Assembly: GCA_023666885.1 (NCBI GenBank)
Contig: JAMPBB010000006.1
Coordinates: forward strand, 1 to 39,723
Source: Muribaculaceae bacterium
Lineage (GTDB): Bacteria; Bacteroidota; Bacteroidia; Bacteroidales; Muribaculaceae
Length of the DNA: 39,723 nucleotides
Reading direction: 5' to 3'
Numbering within the stretch: position 1 is the stretch's first letter; every line of letters starts with the position of its first letter. The position numbers and the translations under genes were made by a program. Below, in pieces: positions 25,743 through 34,608 of this stretch. The notes beneath the pieces were generated by a model. It saw only the letters and a list, made by a program, of their open reading frames with translations, was not told where the DNA came from and did not search any database.

Positions 25743-28370
25743 ATGGCAATTAATGAGTTAGCCACTAAATACAATCCTTCCGAAGTGGAGGAGAAGTGGT
25801 ATGATTACTGGATGGAGCATAAGCTCTTCCGCAGTGTCCCCGATGCACGCGAACCGTTCTGCATAGTCATACCGCCGCCTAATGTGACGGGTGTGCTCCA
25901 CATGGGGCACATGCTCAATAATACCATACAGGATATACTTACCCGTAGAGCCCGCATGGAAGGCAAGAATGCTCTTTGGGTTCCGGGTACTGACCATGCC
26001 TCCATAGCCACTGAAGCTAAGGTAGTGGCGCGTCTGGCCGAGCAGGGCATAAAGAAGAGCGACCTTACCCGTGAGGAGTTCCTTAAGCATGCATGGGACT
26101 GGACTGATGAATACGGAGGCATAATACTGAAGCAGCTCCGCAAGCTCGGTGCTTCATGTGACTGGGATCGCACTGCATTTACCATGGATGATATACGCTC
26201 ACGCAGTGTAACCCGCGCATTTGTCCACCTGTACCGTAAGGGATGGATATATCGTGGCAAACGTATGGTCAACTGGGATCCGAAAGCACGCACCGCGCTC
26301 AGTGATATAGAAGTAGTGTATAAGGAGGAGCACAGCAAGCTTTACTATCTGCGTTACAAGATAGTAGGTGAGGAAGGGTATGCCATTGTGGCCACTACAC
26401 GCCCTGAAACCATAATGGGCGATACTGCTATGTGCATAAATCCTAACGATTCCAAGAACCAACACCTGCGCGGCAAGCGTGTGATAGTGCCGCTTGTAGG
26501 ACGTGAGATTCCGGTGATTGAAGACGAATATGTGGAGATTGATTTCGGTACGGGATGCCTCAAGGTGACCCCGGCTCATGACATGAATGACTACATGCTC
26601 GGCCAGAAGCATAATCTTGAAAGCATAGATATATTCAATGATGATGCCACTGTCAGTGAGGCTGCCGGTATGTACGTGGGTATGGACAGATTCGACTGCC
26701 GCCGCCAGATAGCAAAGGATCTTGAGGCTGCCGGGCTGATAGAGAAGATAGAGGAGTACCAGAACAAGGTGGGCTACTCGGAGCGCAACTCTGATACCGT
26801 AACTGAGCCGCGCTTGAGCGACCAGTGGTTCCTCCGTATGGATGAGATGGCTAAGAGCGCCCTTGAAGCCGTGGAGTCTGACACGGTACGCTTCATACCT
26901 GACAAGTTCAAGAACACTTACCGCCACTGGATGACTCAGATACGTGACTGGTGTATATCACGCCAGCTATGGTGGGGGCATAGGGTGCCGGCCTGGTATC
27001 TTCCTGACGGTTCGTTTGTAGTGGCCGAGGACGATGCCGAAGCTCTGCGGCTTGCACAGGAAAAGGATGCCAATATTACCGCTGCTGACCTTACGCGCGA
27101 TGAGGACTCATTTGACACATGGTTCTCCTCTTGGCTGTGGCCCATATCGCTTTTCAACGGCATACTTGACCCGGACAATGAGGAAATGAAGTATTACTAT
27201 CCCACCACTGATTTGGTTACAGGTCCGGATATAATATTCTTCTGGGTGGCCCGTATGATTATGGCCGGATATGAATTTGCCGGTAAGCAGCCGTTCAACA
27301 ATGTTTACTTCACCGGCATAGTACGTGATGAGATAGGCCGTAAGATGTCGAAACAGCTCGGCAATTCGCCCGACCCGCTTCAGCTGATATCCGATTATGG
27401 CGCTGACGGTGTACGCGTGGGAATAATGCTATCGGCTCCAGCAGGCAATGATATACTCTTTGACAAGAAGCTGTGTGAAACCGGGCGCAACTTCTGTAAC
27501 AAGATATGGAACGCATTCCGCTTGATAAAAGGATGGGAGGTAAGCCCTGAAGCTCAGCCTACGGAAGCGGCTGCAATGGCTGTAAAATGGTTTGACTCAA
27601 AGCTGAGTGCTACGGTGGCTGAGGTTAATGACCTTATGGCTAAATTCCGTATATCGGAGGCATTGAAGGAACTTTACCGTCTGTTCTGGGATGAATTCTC
27701 ATCATGGTATCTTGAATTGGTGAAGCCTGCTTACGGACAGCCTATTGACAAAGCCATATTGGATGCCACCATAGGATATTTTGACTCACTGCTGCGTTTG
27801 CTTCATCCCTTCATGCCGTTCATTACCGAAGAGCTTTGGCAGCATCTGGCAGAGCGCCGTGAAGGTGAGTCCATAATGTATGCCGCCACCCCGGCTGTAG
27901 GCGAGGTGGACAGCGATATGCTTTCTACCATGGAGCATATAAAGGAAGTGGCATCCGGATTGCGCAATGTTCGTGCCGCCAAGAATATCCCTAATAAGGA
28001 AAGCATCACCGTTAATATAATAGGTACATGGCCTGAATGTGAGGATGCCGCCATCATGAAGCTTTGCAATGCCGGTGTCATCAATCATAATGCCGAGAAG
28101 GATGCATCCGCCGCCACATTCATGGTAGGGGCAGTTGAGATCAATGTCCCGCTTTCGGCTAATGTGGACGTTCAGGCAGAGCTTGCCAAGCTCCGTAAGG
28201 ATCTTGAATATTATCAGGGCTTTAGGGCATCAGTTCTGAAGAAACTGTCAAATGAAAGATTCGTTTCCAATGCTCCCGCACAGGTAGTGGAGGCCGAACG
28301 CAGAAAACAGGCCGATGCTGAAGCTAAGATAGCCGGACTTGAAGCAGCTATAGCCTCCTTAGAGAAGTAA
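25743..28370 (+). CDS. valS: Valyl-tRNA synthetase
   Basis: This 875-residue class Ia synthetase has an intact HMGH signature (residues 53-56, in [11 protein letters not shown]), the second signature as KMSKQ (534-538), the CP1 editing domain between them, an anticodon-binding helical domain and the C-terminal coiled-coil arm (about 808-875, rich in Lys, Glu and Ala) typical of ValRS. Length is as expected. It keeps the ordinary HxGH, unlike the IleRS in this window. It is probably co-transcribed with typA and is closed by the strong hairpin at 28400-28434. Confidence 0.97.
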   Translation: MAINELATKYNPSEVEEKWYDYWMEHKLFRSVPDAREPFCIVIPPPNVTGVLHMGHMLNNTIQDILTRRARMEGKNALWVPGTDHASIATEAKVVARLAEQGIKKSDLTREEFLKHAWDWTDEYGGIILKQLRKLGASCDWDRTAFTMDDIRSRSVTRAFVHLYRKGWIYRGKRMVNWDPKARTALSDIEVVYKEEHSKLYYLRYKIVGEEGYAIVATTRPETIMGDTAMCINPNDSKNQHLRGKRVIVPLVGREIPVIEDEYVEIDFGTGCLKVTPAHDMNDYMLGQKHNLESIDIFNDDATVSEAAGMYVGMDRFDCRRQIAKDLEAAGLIEKIEEYQNKVGYSERNSDTVTEPRLSDQWFLRMDEMAKSALEAVESDTVRFIPDKFKNTYRHWMTQIRDWCISRQLWWGHRVPAWYLPDGSFVVAEDDAEALRLAQEKDANITAADLTRDEDSFDTWFSSWLWPISLFNGILDPDNEEMKYYYPTTDLVTGPDIIFFWVARMIMAGYEFAGKQPFNNVYFTGIVRDEIGRKMSKQLGNSPDPLQLISDYGADGVRVGIMLSAPAGNDILFDKKLCETGRNFCNKIWNAFRLIKGWEVSPEAQPTEAAAMAVKWFDSKLSATVAEVNDLMAKFRISEALKELYRLFWDEFSSWYLELVKPAYGQPIDKAILDATIGYFDSLLRLLHPFMPFITEELWQHLAERREGESIMYAATPAVGEVDSDMLSTMEHIKEVASGLRNVRAAKNIPNKESITVNIIGTWPECEDAAIMKLCNAGVINHNAEKDASAATFMVGAVEINVPLSANVDVQAELAKLRKDLEYYQGFRASVLKKLSNERFVSNAPAQVVEAERRKQADAEAKIAGLEAAIASLEK

Positions 28371-28399
28371 TAAGCTGTTTAACAACTAAATATCATCAG

Positions 28400-28434
28400 A
28401 AAGCGCCCGTGTCCATTTCAGACACGGGCGCTTT
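28400..28434 (+). terminator. Strong hairpin terminator after valS
   Basis: A perfect 14-bp GC-rich stem (AAAGCGCCCGTGTC, 28400-28413, against 28421-28434) with a 7-base loop sits 30 bases after the valS stop. The downstream T-run is short (CTTTGTCTAATC), so termination may rely on the stem's strength. It separates the typA-valS unit from the heme operon. Confidence 0.82.
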
Positions 28435-28499
28435 GTCTAATCAATATTAGTTAATTGATATTGCTTATCGGCGTTATATAAAATTCATAAAAATTAGGT

Positions 28500-28532
28500 A
28501 TTGTGACAGGATTCATGGCAGGGTAACTTTGC
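28500..28532 (+). promoter_or_regulatory. Bacteroidetes promoter of the heme-uptake operon
   Basis: The -7 box TAACTTTGC (28524-28532) is a perfect TAnnTTTGY match, and a -33-like ATTG (28500-28503) lies 20 bases upstream, the normal spacing. The predicted start point is around 28537, about 25 bases before the first ATG. The inverted repeat at 28532-28564 begins at the last base of this box. Confidence 0.8.
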
Positions 28533-28564
28533 ATATGTAAAACCAATCGTATATTTTACATATG
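28532..28564. promoter_or_regulatory. Perfect 11-bp inverted repeat over the heme-operon start site (candidate operator)
   Basis: CATATGTAAAA (28532-28542) and TTTTACATATG (28554-28564) form a perfect dyad around an 11-base spacer. The left arm abuts the -7 box and the right arm ends exactly on the ATG of the first gene. If transcription starts near 28537, only the inner six or so pairs could form in RNA, so a DNA-binding repressor site is the better reading. It does not resemble a classical Fur box closely. I noticed no second copy of this half-site in the window. Confidence 0.65.
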
Positions 28565-28999
28565 AAGAAAACCATTATTTCACTGTCATTGCTTGTCACA
28601 AGCTGTATGCTCGGCACTGCGGCTACAGTCCTGAAACTGACACTTGACAATGGCACAACGCCTACATTTGTGCTGGCAGAGCGTCCGGTAGTCACTTTTC
28701 CTGACGCAAATATGCTCATAGCCACGTCCGAAGTTTCCACCTCGTATCCAAGAGCATCAGTTGTAAAAATGCAGTTTGCTGAAGAGGATGCCGCAGCATT
28801 GGACGGGATTACCGATGCTAAGGACACCTTTACATATCTGAACGGAGTAATACACATGCCTGATGAGGACATATACGTATATGACGTTACAGGTCATCTG
28901 CGCCTCAGGGGGCACGACACCCTCTCCGTATCCGAACTGCCTAAAGGCATATATATAGTAAAGACATCAACACATTCCATCAAAATAGTAAAAAAATAA
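28562..28999 (+). CDS. Small secreted protein with T9SS-type-A-like C-terminal tail
   Basis: This 145-residue exported protein has a signal peptide (cleavage near LGTAA, about residue 20), a beta pattern VLKLTLDNGTTPTFVL that is repeated in weaker form (ASVVKMQFAEED), and a C-terminal block IYVYDVTGHLRLRG ... LPKGIYIVKT ... SIKIVKK. That tail has the shape of a type A T9SS sorting domain, or of the equivalent short tails seen on Bacteroidales secreted proteins. The N-terminal pattern is shared with the next gene (VLKITLNDGSEHTFNV). Function unknown. It is the first gene of the heme operon and lies directly behind the inverted repeat. Whether a T9SS exists in this organism cannot be seen here. 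Confidence 0.78.
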   Translation: MKKTIISLSLLVTSCMLGTAATVLKLTLDNGTTPTFVLAERPVVTFPDANMLIATSEVSTSYPRASVVKMQFAEEDAAALDGITDAKDTFTYLNGVIHMPDEDIYVYDVTGHLRLRGHDTLSVSELPKGIYIVKTSTHSIKIVKK

Positions 29000-29004
29000 C
29001 AGCA

Positions 29005-29595
29005 ATGAAAAAAACTATACTCGCTTCACTTTCCATGGCAATGGCCATAACTGCAATGGCTCAGACCGAAGTACTGAAAATAACGCTCAATGACGGCTCT
29101 GAACACACGTTTAATGTGGCCGATGTGGCTGAAATGACTTTTGCCGAAGAAGAATTGCCACTCGCTCAGCAGTATGCCGGCACATATACGGGTGTACAGA
29201 CGGTGGATATAAACGGTATGTGGCAGTATCAGAATAAAACCGTTACTTATGTCATAACAGCTGCTGAGGACGGTACTATCACCGTATCGATTCCCGAATA
29301 TTCACTTGACGGAACTATGATGGGCGACCTTACTCTCGGAGCCATTACACTTGACAATCTGGTGTATGATGAATCCAAGAACGGTTTTTACCGCTCTTAT
29401 GGAAATGACGGACTTACCCAGCATTTCAAGGCCGTACAGAATGGTACCACCAATATGGACAAGGACTATACGCTCGGAAATGAAAGCAGCATCCTCGTTA
29501 CACTTACTGAAACAGGAATCAAAGTGACCAATCCGTTCAAGCTTGGCGCCATGCCTTTCCCGCTTACAGCTACATATGAAGGTACGAAAAATTAA
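29005..29595 (+). CDS. Calycin-like beta-barrel secreted protein
   Basis: This 196-residue exported protein has a signal peptide ending TAMAQ (residue 20). The N-terminal VLKITLNDGSEHTFNVADVAEMTF segment resembles that of the preceding gene. The rest matches the Bacteroidales calycin-like domain: an initial GTYTGVQTV strand, a VTYVITAAEDGTITVSIPEYSL block, GDLTLGAITLDNL, and a final strand LTATYEG. Calycins (lipocalin-like barrels) bind small hydrophobic molecules, so heme or a heme precursor is a reasonable but unproven ligand. Five bases separate it from the first gene. Its 3' end overlaps the HmuY-like gene by 20 bases. Confidence 0.8.
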   Translation: MKKTILASLSMAMAITAMAQTEVLKITLNDGSEHTFNVADVAEMTFAEEELPLAQQYAGTYTGVQTVDINGMWQYQNKTVTYVITAAEDGTITVSIPEYSLDGTMMGDLTLGAITLDNLVYDESKNGFYRSYGNDGLTQHFKAVQNGTTNMDKDYTLGNESSILVTLTETGIKVTNPFKLGAMPFPLTATYEGTKN

Positions 29596-30355
29596 ATATC
29601 TTACCGGTACGGCATTGGCGGCATTATTGCTCCAGTCCTGTACCGGTATTTTTAACGGCATCTATGACGAGCCATCAGATGAACCGATACCGTCAGTGGC
29701 CGGAAAGCTATATATTGATGCATCTGACTGGGGCAAGTGGTATTATATCGACCTCAAGGAGGTAGTGGCCAATATTGCTGATAATGAGGATTATGACTCA
29801 AATCAGGCATGGCTCACATATGATATACCTATGGAAGAGATAGCCCACCCCGATGGTAAGGACGGAATATATACATACTGGTATGACGTGTTCGGAGCCG
29901 GAATTTCAGTTAATGAATTTCGCTCATATATGCCCACAGCTCAGCAGGAAGAACCCGAGCATTGGACCATAGCAGTGCATAGGAACAATGTCAGGACCAA
30001 CGGCTGTATGGTGGCACCTACTGATTTTAAGACGTTTGATGACATACCGGTCGACAGGTCGTTTATCTGCGCTTTGGAATTTGAGGCTGACAAGTGGAGT
30101 GAGAATATGGTGTGGTGTGATCAGAGCAAGATGCTGCTTGGCCTTATAGGTAGCCAGGGTATAAACATCAATTATGCCCTCTCATCATGGCTTGAAATCA
30201 GTATCCCGCCCATACCGCCTGCATTTACCATGAACGGAAATGTATTTATACTTCGCATGGATGATGGCACATATGCGGCTATCCGCCTTGAGGATTATCA
30301 AAGCCCGTCAGGCGTAAAATGTTGTCTTACCATTAATTACCGCTACCCCATATGA
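29576..30355 (+). CDS. HmuY-family heme-binding lipoprotein
   Basis: This 259-residue lipoprotein (lipobox LQSC, Cys22) belongs to the HmuY group: VAGKLYIDASDWGKWYYIDL near the N-terminus, the central WLTYDIP and WTIAVHRNNVRTNG strands, and the C-terminal AAIRLEDYQ ... CCLTINYRYP that is nearly invariant in the family. HmuY proteins capture heme at the cell surface and pass it to a TonB receptor. Porphyromonas HmuY uses two His ligands; in this copy the ligands are not evident by eye, and Met residues near 170-215 are alternatives. The start is taken at ATG 29576, not at the ATG 33 bases upstream, because only it gives a standard signal peptide. Its stop overlaps the receptor start (ATGA). 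Confidence 0.88.
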   Translation: MKVRKIKYLTGTALAALLLQSCTGIFNGIYDEPSDEPIPSVAGKLYIDASDWGKWYYIDLKEVVANIADNEDYDSNQAWLTYDIPMEEIAHPDGKDGIYTYWYDVFGAGISVNEFRSYMPTAQQEEPEHWTIAVHRNNVRTNGCMVAPTDFKTFDDIPVDRSFICALEFEADKWSENMVWCDQSKMLLGLIGSQGININYALSSWLEISIPPIPPAFTMNGNVFILRMDDGTYAAIRLEDYQSPSGVKCCLTINYRYPI

Positions 30356-32292
30356 TATTTGCATTTTCACTTGTGCTCACGTCGCTAATAGCACAGAATA
30401 CTGACTCTATTACTGACACGGATATTAATCTGGATGAGATAGTGGTTACGGGCACACGTGCGCCCAAACTGCTGAAAAGAACGCCTGTACAGACCATACT
30501 TATTTCGGCTAAGGATATAGCCCGTACGGATGCCACTGATATACAGGGCTTGCTTCAGCAGGAAATGCCCGGTGTGGAATTTACCTATGCCATGAATCAG
30601 CAGACTCATATGAATATAGGCGGATTCGGCGGACAGAGTGTACTGTTTCTGATAGACGGTGAGCGTCTTGCCGGCGAGACAATGGATGACGTTGATTTCA
30701 GCCGTATAGAGATGGCCGGAGTGCAGCGTATAGAGATAGTGCGCGGTGCCTCAAGCGCCCTGTATGGAAGTAATGCAGCCGGAGGCGTGATAAATATTAT
30801 AACACGTGAGCCTGACAGGAAATGGAGCGGTAATGTCAATGCGCGTATAGCACGGCATGCCGAGCAGCGTTACGGGCTTAACATGTCATACAGAAATTCA
30901 TTGGTACGCAACACCCTAAGCGCCACTTATTCGCGCATAAACAGCTATGATGTGAACAGTGCGCCTGATCCGCTTACACGCGTGGTAACCACAATATATG
31001 GCAACCGCACACTAAATGTGAAGGATCAGCTGAGCATTACCCCCATGGACGGCCTTAAGTTTACGGCCCGTGCCGGATATTACTTCAAGGAGATACCGCG
31101 TATCTATGACACGCCTGAGCGTTATCGTGATTTTTCAGGCGGCTTGCGTGGTCTGTGGGATATAACCGCATACACCAATGTAGATGTAGCGTATTCATTT
31201 GATCAGTATGACAAGTCAAACTATCAGCGTATAAGCGGCCTTGACGTGCGTAATTACAGAAATGTGCTGAATTCCGTACGCGGAGTATTGAATCATACTA
31301 CGGCACGTGGTGATGTTTTCACTTTTGGCGCTGACTACCGGTATGATTTTTTGGACAACACCAAGATTACTGACGGTTCCAAGCATGAATCGAACGCCGA
31401 TGCCTTTGTGCAGTACGATTATATAATTGATGACAAGTGGGAAGTGGTAGGCGCTCTACGATATGATTATTTTTCAGCCGAAAAGAAATCATCACGCCTT
31501 ACCCCTAAAATATCGGCACGGTACAAGCCGACCTACAATATGAATGTACGTCTGGCCTACGGCATGGGATTCCGCACACCCACGCTCAAGGAAAAATATT
31601 ATAATTTTGACATGGCCGGTATATGGATAGTAAAGGGGAATCCTGCTCTGAAACCGGAATCAAGCCAGAACATTAATGCATCATTCGATTGGTCACACAA
31701 GGGTTATAATGTCACCGTAACTACGTATTATAATCATGTGCTGGACAAGATAGCTACCGGATTGCCATACTATATGCCCGATGACCCGAGGCAGCTTTAT
31801 CTTGACTATGTTAATCTGGACAAATATGACGTTTTTGGTGCCGAACTTACACTACAGGCCCGCTGGAAGTGCGGACTGTCATCCAAGCTGTCATATGCCT
31901 ACACCCATGAGATGTTTGCCAAGGATAAGGACGGAAATACGGCCAATAATCAGTACATACCTGCTCGCCGCCACTCCCTGACGGCAAGAGTGGAATGGAA
32001 CAAACGTATTTCACGTAGCTATGAGTTTACAGTGGGGCTGAATGGCCGTGCCCTTTCCGGAGTGACAAACATAGAGTATAAGGATTATTATGACATATCG
32101 GTGGGTACTGTACGTGTGCATTATCCACCTTATACCCTATGGAAGCTCTCCACATCACATATGCTGATGGACAGGTTTAAGCTGACATTGGCCGTAGACA
32201 ATCTCTTCAATTATAAACCAAAGTATTATTACCTCAATGCTCCGCTCACGGATGGAGTAAATGTCCTTGCGGGGCTTAGCATAGATATATAA
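30352..32292 (+). CDS. TonB-dependent outer-membrane receptor (HmuR-like)
   Basis: This 646-residue receptor has a short signal peptide (to about residue 15), a plug domain (about 30-150) with VVTGTRAPKLLKRTPVQTI, IVRGASSALYGSNAAGGVINI and His86 (QQTHMNIGG), and a 22-strand barrel ending in an aromatic-poor LAGLSIDI. Heme-receptor-like boxes are visible as FRTP (407-410; FRAP in the family) and NPAL (430-433; NPDL). It has no SusD partner and no carboxypeptidase-like N-terminal domain, which argues for a metal, heme or vitamin receptor rather than a polysaccharide receptor. With the HmuY-like gene directly upstream and overlapping by four bases (ATGA), heme is the most likely ligand. Confidence 0.9.
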   Translation: MIFAFSLVLTSLIAQNTDSITDTDINLDEIVVTGTRAPKLLKRTPVQTILISAKDIARTDATDIQGLLQQEMPGVEFTYAMNQQTHMNIGGFGGQSVLFLIDGERLAGETMDDVDFSRIEMAGVQRIEIVRGASSALYGSNAAGGVINIITREPDRKWSGNVNARIARHAEQRYGLNMSYRNSLVRNTLSATYSRINSYDVNSAPDPLTRVVTTIYGNRTLNVKDQLSITPMDGLKFTARAGYYFKEIPRIYDTPERYRDFSGGLRGLWDITAYTNVDVAYSFDQYDKSNYQRISGLDVRNYRNVLNSVRGVLNHTTARGDVFTFGADYRYDFLDNTKITDGSKHESNADAFVQYDYIIDDKWEVVGALRYDYFSAEKKSSRLTPKISARYKPTYNMNVRLAYGMGFRTPTLKEKYYNFDMAGIWIVKGNPALKPESSQNINASFDWSHKGYNVTVTTYYNHVLDKIATGLPYYMPDDPRQLYLDYVNLDKYDVFGAELTLQARWKCGLSSKLSYAYTHEMFAKDKDGNTANNQYIPARRHSLTARVEWNKRISRSYEFTVGLNGRALSGVTNIEYKDYYDISVGTVRVHYPPYTLWKLSTSHMLMDRFKLTLAVDNLFNYKPKYYYLNAPLTDGVNVLAGLSIDI

Positions 32293-32299
32293 GTTAATT

Positions 32300-33175
32300 A
32301 TGGCTGAGAAAAAATTGTATTGGTGTAAGGCTATAGCCTCATTCCTCTTTGTCCTCTTTATGATGCCACTGGGGCATGCGTTGATGATAATCATGGAGCA
32401 TACCATGAGTGTGACGCTTCTTCATTATTCGGCATTTGCCATGGGGGCTGTAGGTATGGTAATGGTCATAATAGGCGTGTTTGCCAAAGGTGATACCCGG
32501 CAGACCCTTTGGGGGCTTTTCGGCGGCCTGCTTTTCTGGACCGGCTGGGTAGAGTTTCTGTTCATGTATTTTGCCAACCGATTCGGCACTCAACCGCTGC
32601 TTGACCCCGTTACGGGTGAAGTGGTTACACGCCCCGAATATCTGATTATGCCGTCATCGTTCGGATTCTGGATGATGATTATGATTATGTATATTTTCAG
32701 TACACGTAACGGATGTAATTTTATCAACTGGTGGCAGAAGCGCCTGCTCGGCACTAAGAAAAATATCATAGCCGCCAGGCCTATGACACGTCATGCCAGC
32801 ATAATTACCTTCATGGAGTTAATGATGATTCTGTGGGGAAGCTATCTGCTGCTTATGTTCTGCTATGATGACGTGTTTCTGGGCGATCATCATCCTGTTA
32901 CGCTGCTTATAGGTGTAGGATGCCTTATAGGGTCATTCTTTATCTTTGCCAAGCAGCTCCGCATACCCACATGGGGCGCTAACATCCGTATGGCTATTGC
33001 CGCTGTAATAGTATTTTGGACTCCGGTAGAGATAATGGGGCGTATGAACCTGTTCAAGGAAATATGGGTAGCGCCTATGCAGCATAGCACGGAAATGATT
33101 ATTATATTTGTGTGCTTTATAGCCTTAGGCATCTACCTGTGGGTAAAGAGCGCAATGAATAAGAAAAAATCGTGA
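32300..33175 (+). CDS. Eight-helix inner-membrane protein of unknown function
   Basis: This 291-residue integral membrane protein has about eight hydrophobic segments (11-31, 40-62, 68-92, 117-134, 166-189, 199-216, 231-247, 264-282). No family I can name. Histidines lie at or near helix ends (H26, H34, H42, H165, H197, H198, H262), and HH197-198 follows an acidic loop (YDDVFLGDHHP). Such placement could serve heme or metal binding, or electron transfer. It starts 7 bases after the TonB receptor and overlaps the PepSY-like gene by four bases (GTGA), so it is part of the heme operon. A role in moving or reducing heme or iron at the inner membrane is inference from context. Confidence 0.8.
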   Translation: MAEKKLYWCKAIASFLFVLFMMPLGHALMIIMEHTMSVTLLHYSAFAMGAVGMVMVIIGVFAKGDTRQTLWGLFGGLLFWTGWVEFLFMYFANRFGTQPLLDPVTGEVVTRPEYLIMPSSFGFWMMIMIMYIFSTRNGCNFINWWQKRLLGTKKNIIAARPMTRHASIITFMELMMILWGSYLLLMFCYDDVFLGDHHPVTLLIGVGCLIGSFFIFAKQLRIPTWGANIRMAIAAVIVFWTPVEIMGRMNLFKEIWVAPMQHSTEMIIIFVCFIALGIYLWVKSAMNKKKS

Positions 33176-34608
33176 AGTGGCATAAACAGCATAAATGGTT
33201 TGGCATAATCGGTGCCGTTATATTGATAGCACTCAGTATATCAGGCATCATATTGAATCATAGAAACATGGCGGCTGACTATGACGTCAGCCGCCGTTGG
33301 CTCCCGTCAAGATATACGTTCCGTAACTGGAATGGCGGCTTGCTCCGAGGCACAGTGACGTATGGTGGTGACAGTGTGCTTATATACGGATCTAACGGCA
33401 TATGGATTACAGATTCATTGCCTCAGGATGCCAAGGATTTCAATTACGGACTGCCGGATGCTGCGGATTACAGACAGGTCAAGATCGTTATATGCCGTGG
33501 CGGCTCCTATTATGCTGTTACGCCTTCAGGTGTTTACCGCCTCTCTGCCGGACGTTGGATAGATATGGACATACCTATAGCTGATGATGACCGGTTCAGC
33601 GATGCCGAGGTCAAGGGCGACACTTTAGCCATACTAAGCCGGTCAGCCGTCTATGTTTCAGCAGGTAGTGGTGCGCCTTTTGACAGGGCGGAATTGAAGG
33701 CTCCGGATAATTTCAATACGGATGTTACGCTGTTTCGCACCGTATGGGCACTGCACAGTGGAGAGCTTTTCGGGCTTACAGGCAAGCTGATTGTGGATCT
33801 GATAGCTGTCTGCTTTATAGTATTGTCCATATCCGGACTCATTTGTTGGCTTATACCTAAGTACATAAAAAGGCATAAGGTGGATAAGTGTGGAGTAAAT
33901 ACATTCAAGAGCACGCTTTGGCTTCATAATAAAGTAGGACTGTGGAGCATAGTGCTCACGCTACTTGTGGCGGTAACCGGGTGGTGTTTGCGCCCGCCGG
34001 TTATGATCCCCTTGGTATTGACCAAGACACCGGCTGTACCCGGCTCCTCACTTGACAGTGACAACCCGTGGCATGACAGGCTCAGGATGATTGGATATGA
34101 TTCTGAGCATAATGACTGGATACTATCTACCTCTGATGGCTTTTATGCCCTGCATGACTTTGATGAGAAACCGATACGCTTGGACAATACGCCGCCTGTA
34201 AGCGTAATGGGGCTCAACGTCATGCTGCAGGATAATGACGGGCGCTGGCTTTGCGGTTCGTTTACAGGCATGTATCTGTGGGATAGAGCAGGAGAGGTGT
34301 CCTACGATTATTTTACCGGCGATACGGCTCAGTCGCAGAGCGGTCCGCCGTTCGGGAAATTTGCCGTATCAGGCTACTCTGAGCATTTTTCTTCAGTGGT
34401 GGAATATAATCAGGGCGACTCTACGTTAGTACAGCCGGAGTGGATGTCTTATCTGCCCATGTCATTGTGGAACGTAGCGTTGGAGATACATTCGGGTCGG
34501 TTCTTCATAGGGAACATCGCCACTTATATATTCATATTTGTTGCCGGAATAGCCGTGGTGTGGTGTCTGATAAGCGGTTGGAAAATCCGTAAACGCCGCC
34601 GCCAATGA
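33172..34608 (+). CDS. PepSY-TM-like membrane protein with internal duplication
   Basis: This 478-residue protein has four membrane helices (about 8-29, 204-228, 252-272, 446-470) and two large external regions. It matches the PepSY-associated TM family, which includes iron-regulated membrane proteins thought to act with siderophore or ferric reduction. It is built from two similar halves: each opens with an LH/HK-type helix ending in a glycine turn (SGI at 24-26; VTG at 268-270), has a soluble part with short GIW/GVY/GFY/GMY strands, and ends with H-S-G-x-x-F-x-G before its second helix (LHSGELFG, His195; IHSGRFFIG, His440). The paired histidines could bind heme, but this is inference. The GTG start overlaps the preceding gene by four bases, and its stop directly abuts the stop of the convergent ygiQ. 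Confidence 0.82.
   Translation: MKWHKQHKWFGIIGAVILIALSISGIILNHRNMAADYDVSRRWLPSRYTFRNWNGGLLRGTVTYGGDSVLIYGSNGIWITDSLPQDAKDFNYGLPDAADYRQVKIVICRGGSYYAVTPSGVYRLSAGRWIDMDIPIADDDRFSDAEVKGDTLAILSRSAVYVSAGSGAPFDRAELKAPDNFNTDVTLFRTVWALHSGELFGLTGKLIVDLIAVCFIVLSISGLICWLIPKYIKRHKVDKCGVNTFKSTLWLHNKVGLWSIVLTLLVAVTGWCLRPPVMIPLVLTKTPAVPGSSLDSDNPWHDRLRMIGYDSEHNDWILSTSDGFYALHDFDEKPIRLDNTPPVSVMGLNVMLQDNDGRWLCGSFTGMYLWDRAGEVSYDYFTGDTAQSQSGPPFGKFAVSGYSEHFSSVVEYNQGDSTLVQPEWMSYLPMSLWNVALEIHSGRFFIGNIATYIFIFVAGIAVVWCLISGWKIRKRRRQ

Noticed and set aside
26199..26927. 242-codon minus-strand open frame inside valS
   Set aside because: It lies entirely within a conserved synthetase gene; no domain, promoter or start context of its own.
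28441..28463. AT-rich partial inverted repeat (CAATAT ... ATATTG) upstream of the heme promoter
   Set aside because: Only six bases per arm in AT-rich sequence; expected often by chance.
28532..28564. RNA thermometer or start-codon-masking hairpin for the inverted repeat
   Set aside because: The predicted transcript start lies inside the left arm, so the full stem could not form in the RNA; an operator reading is simpler.
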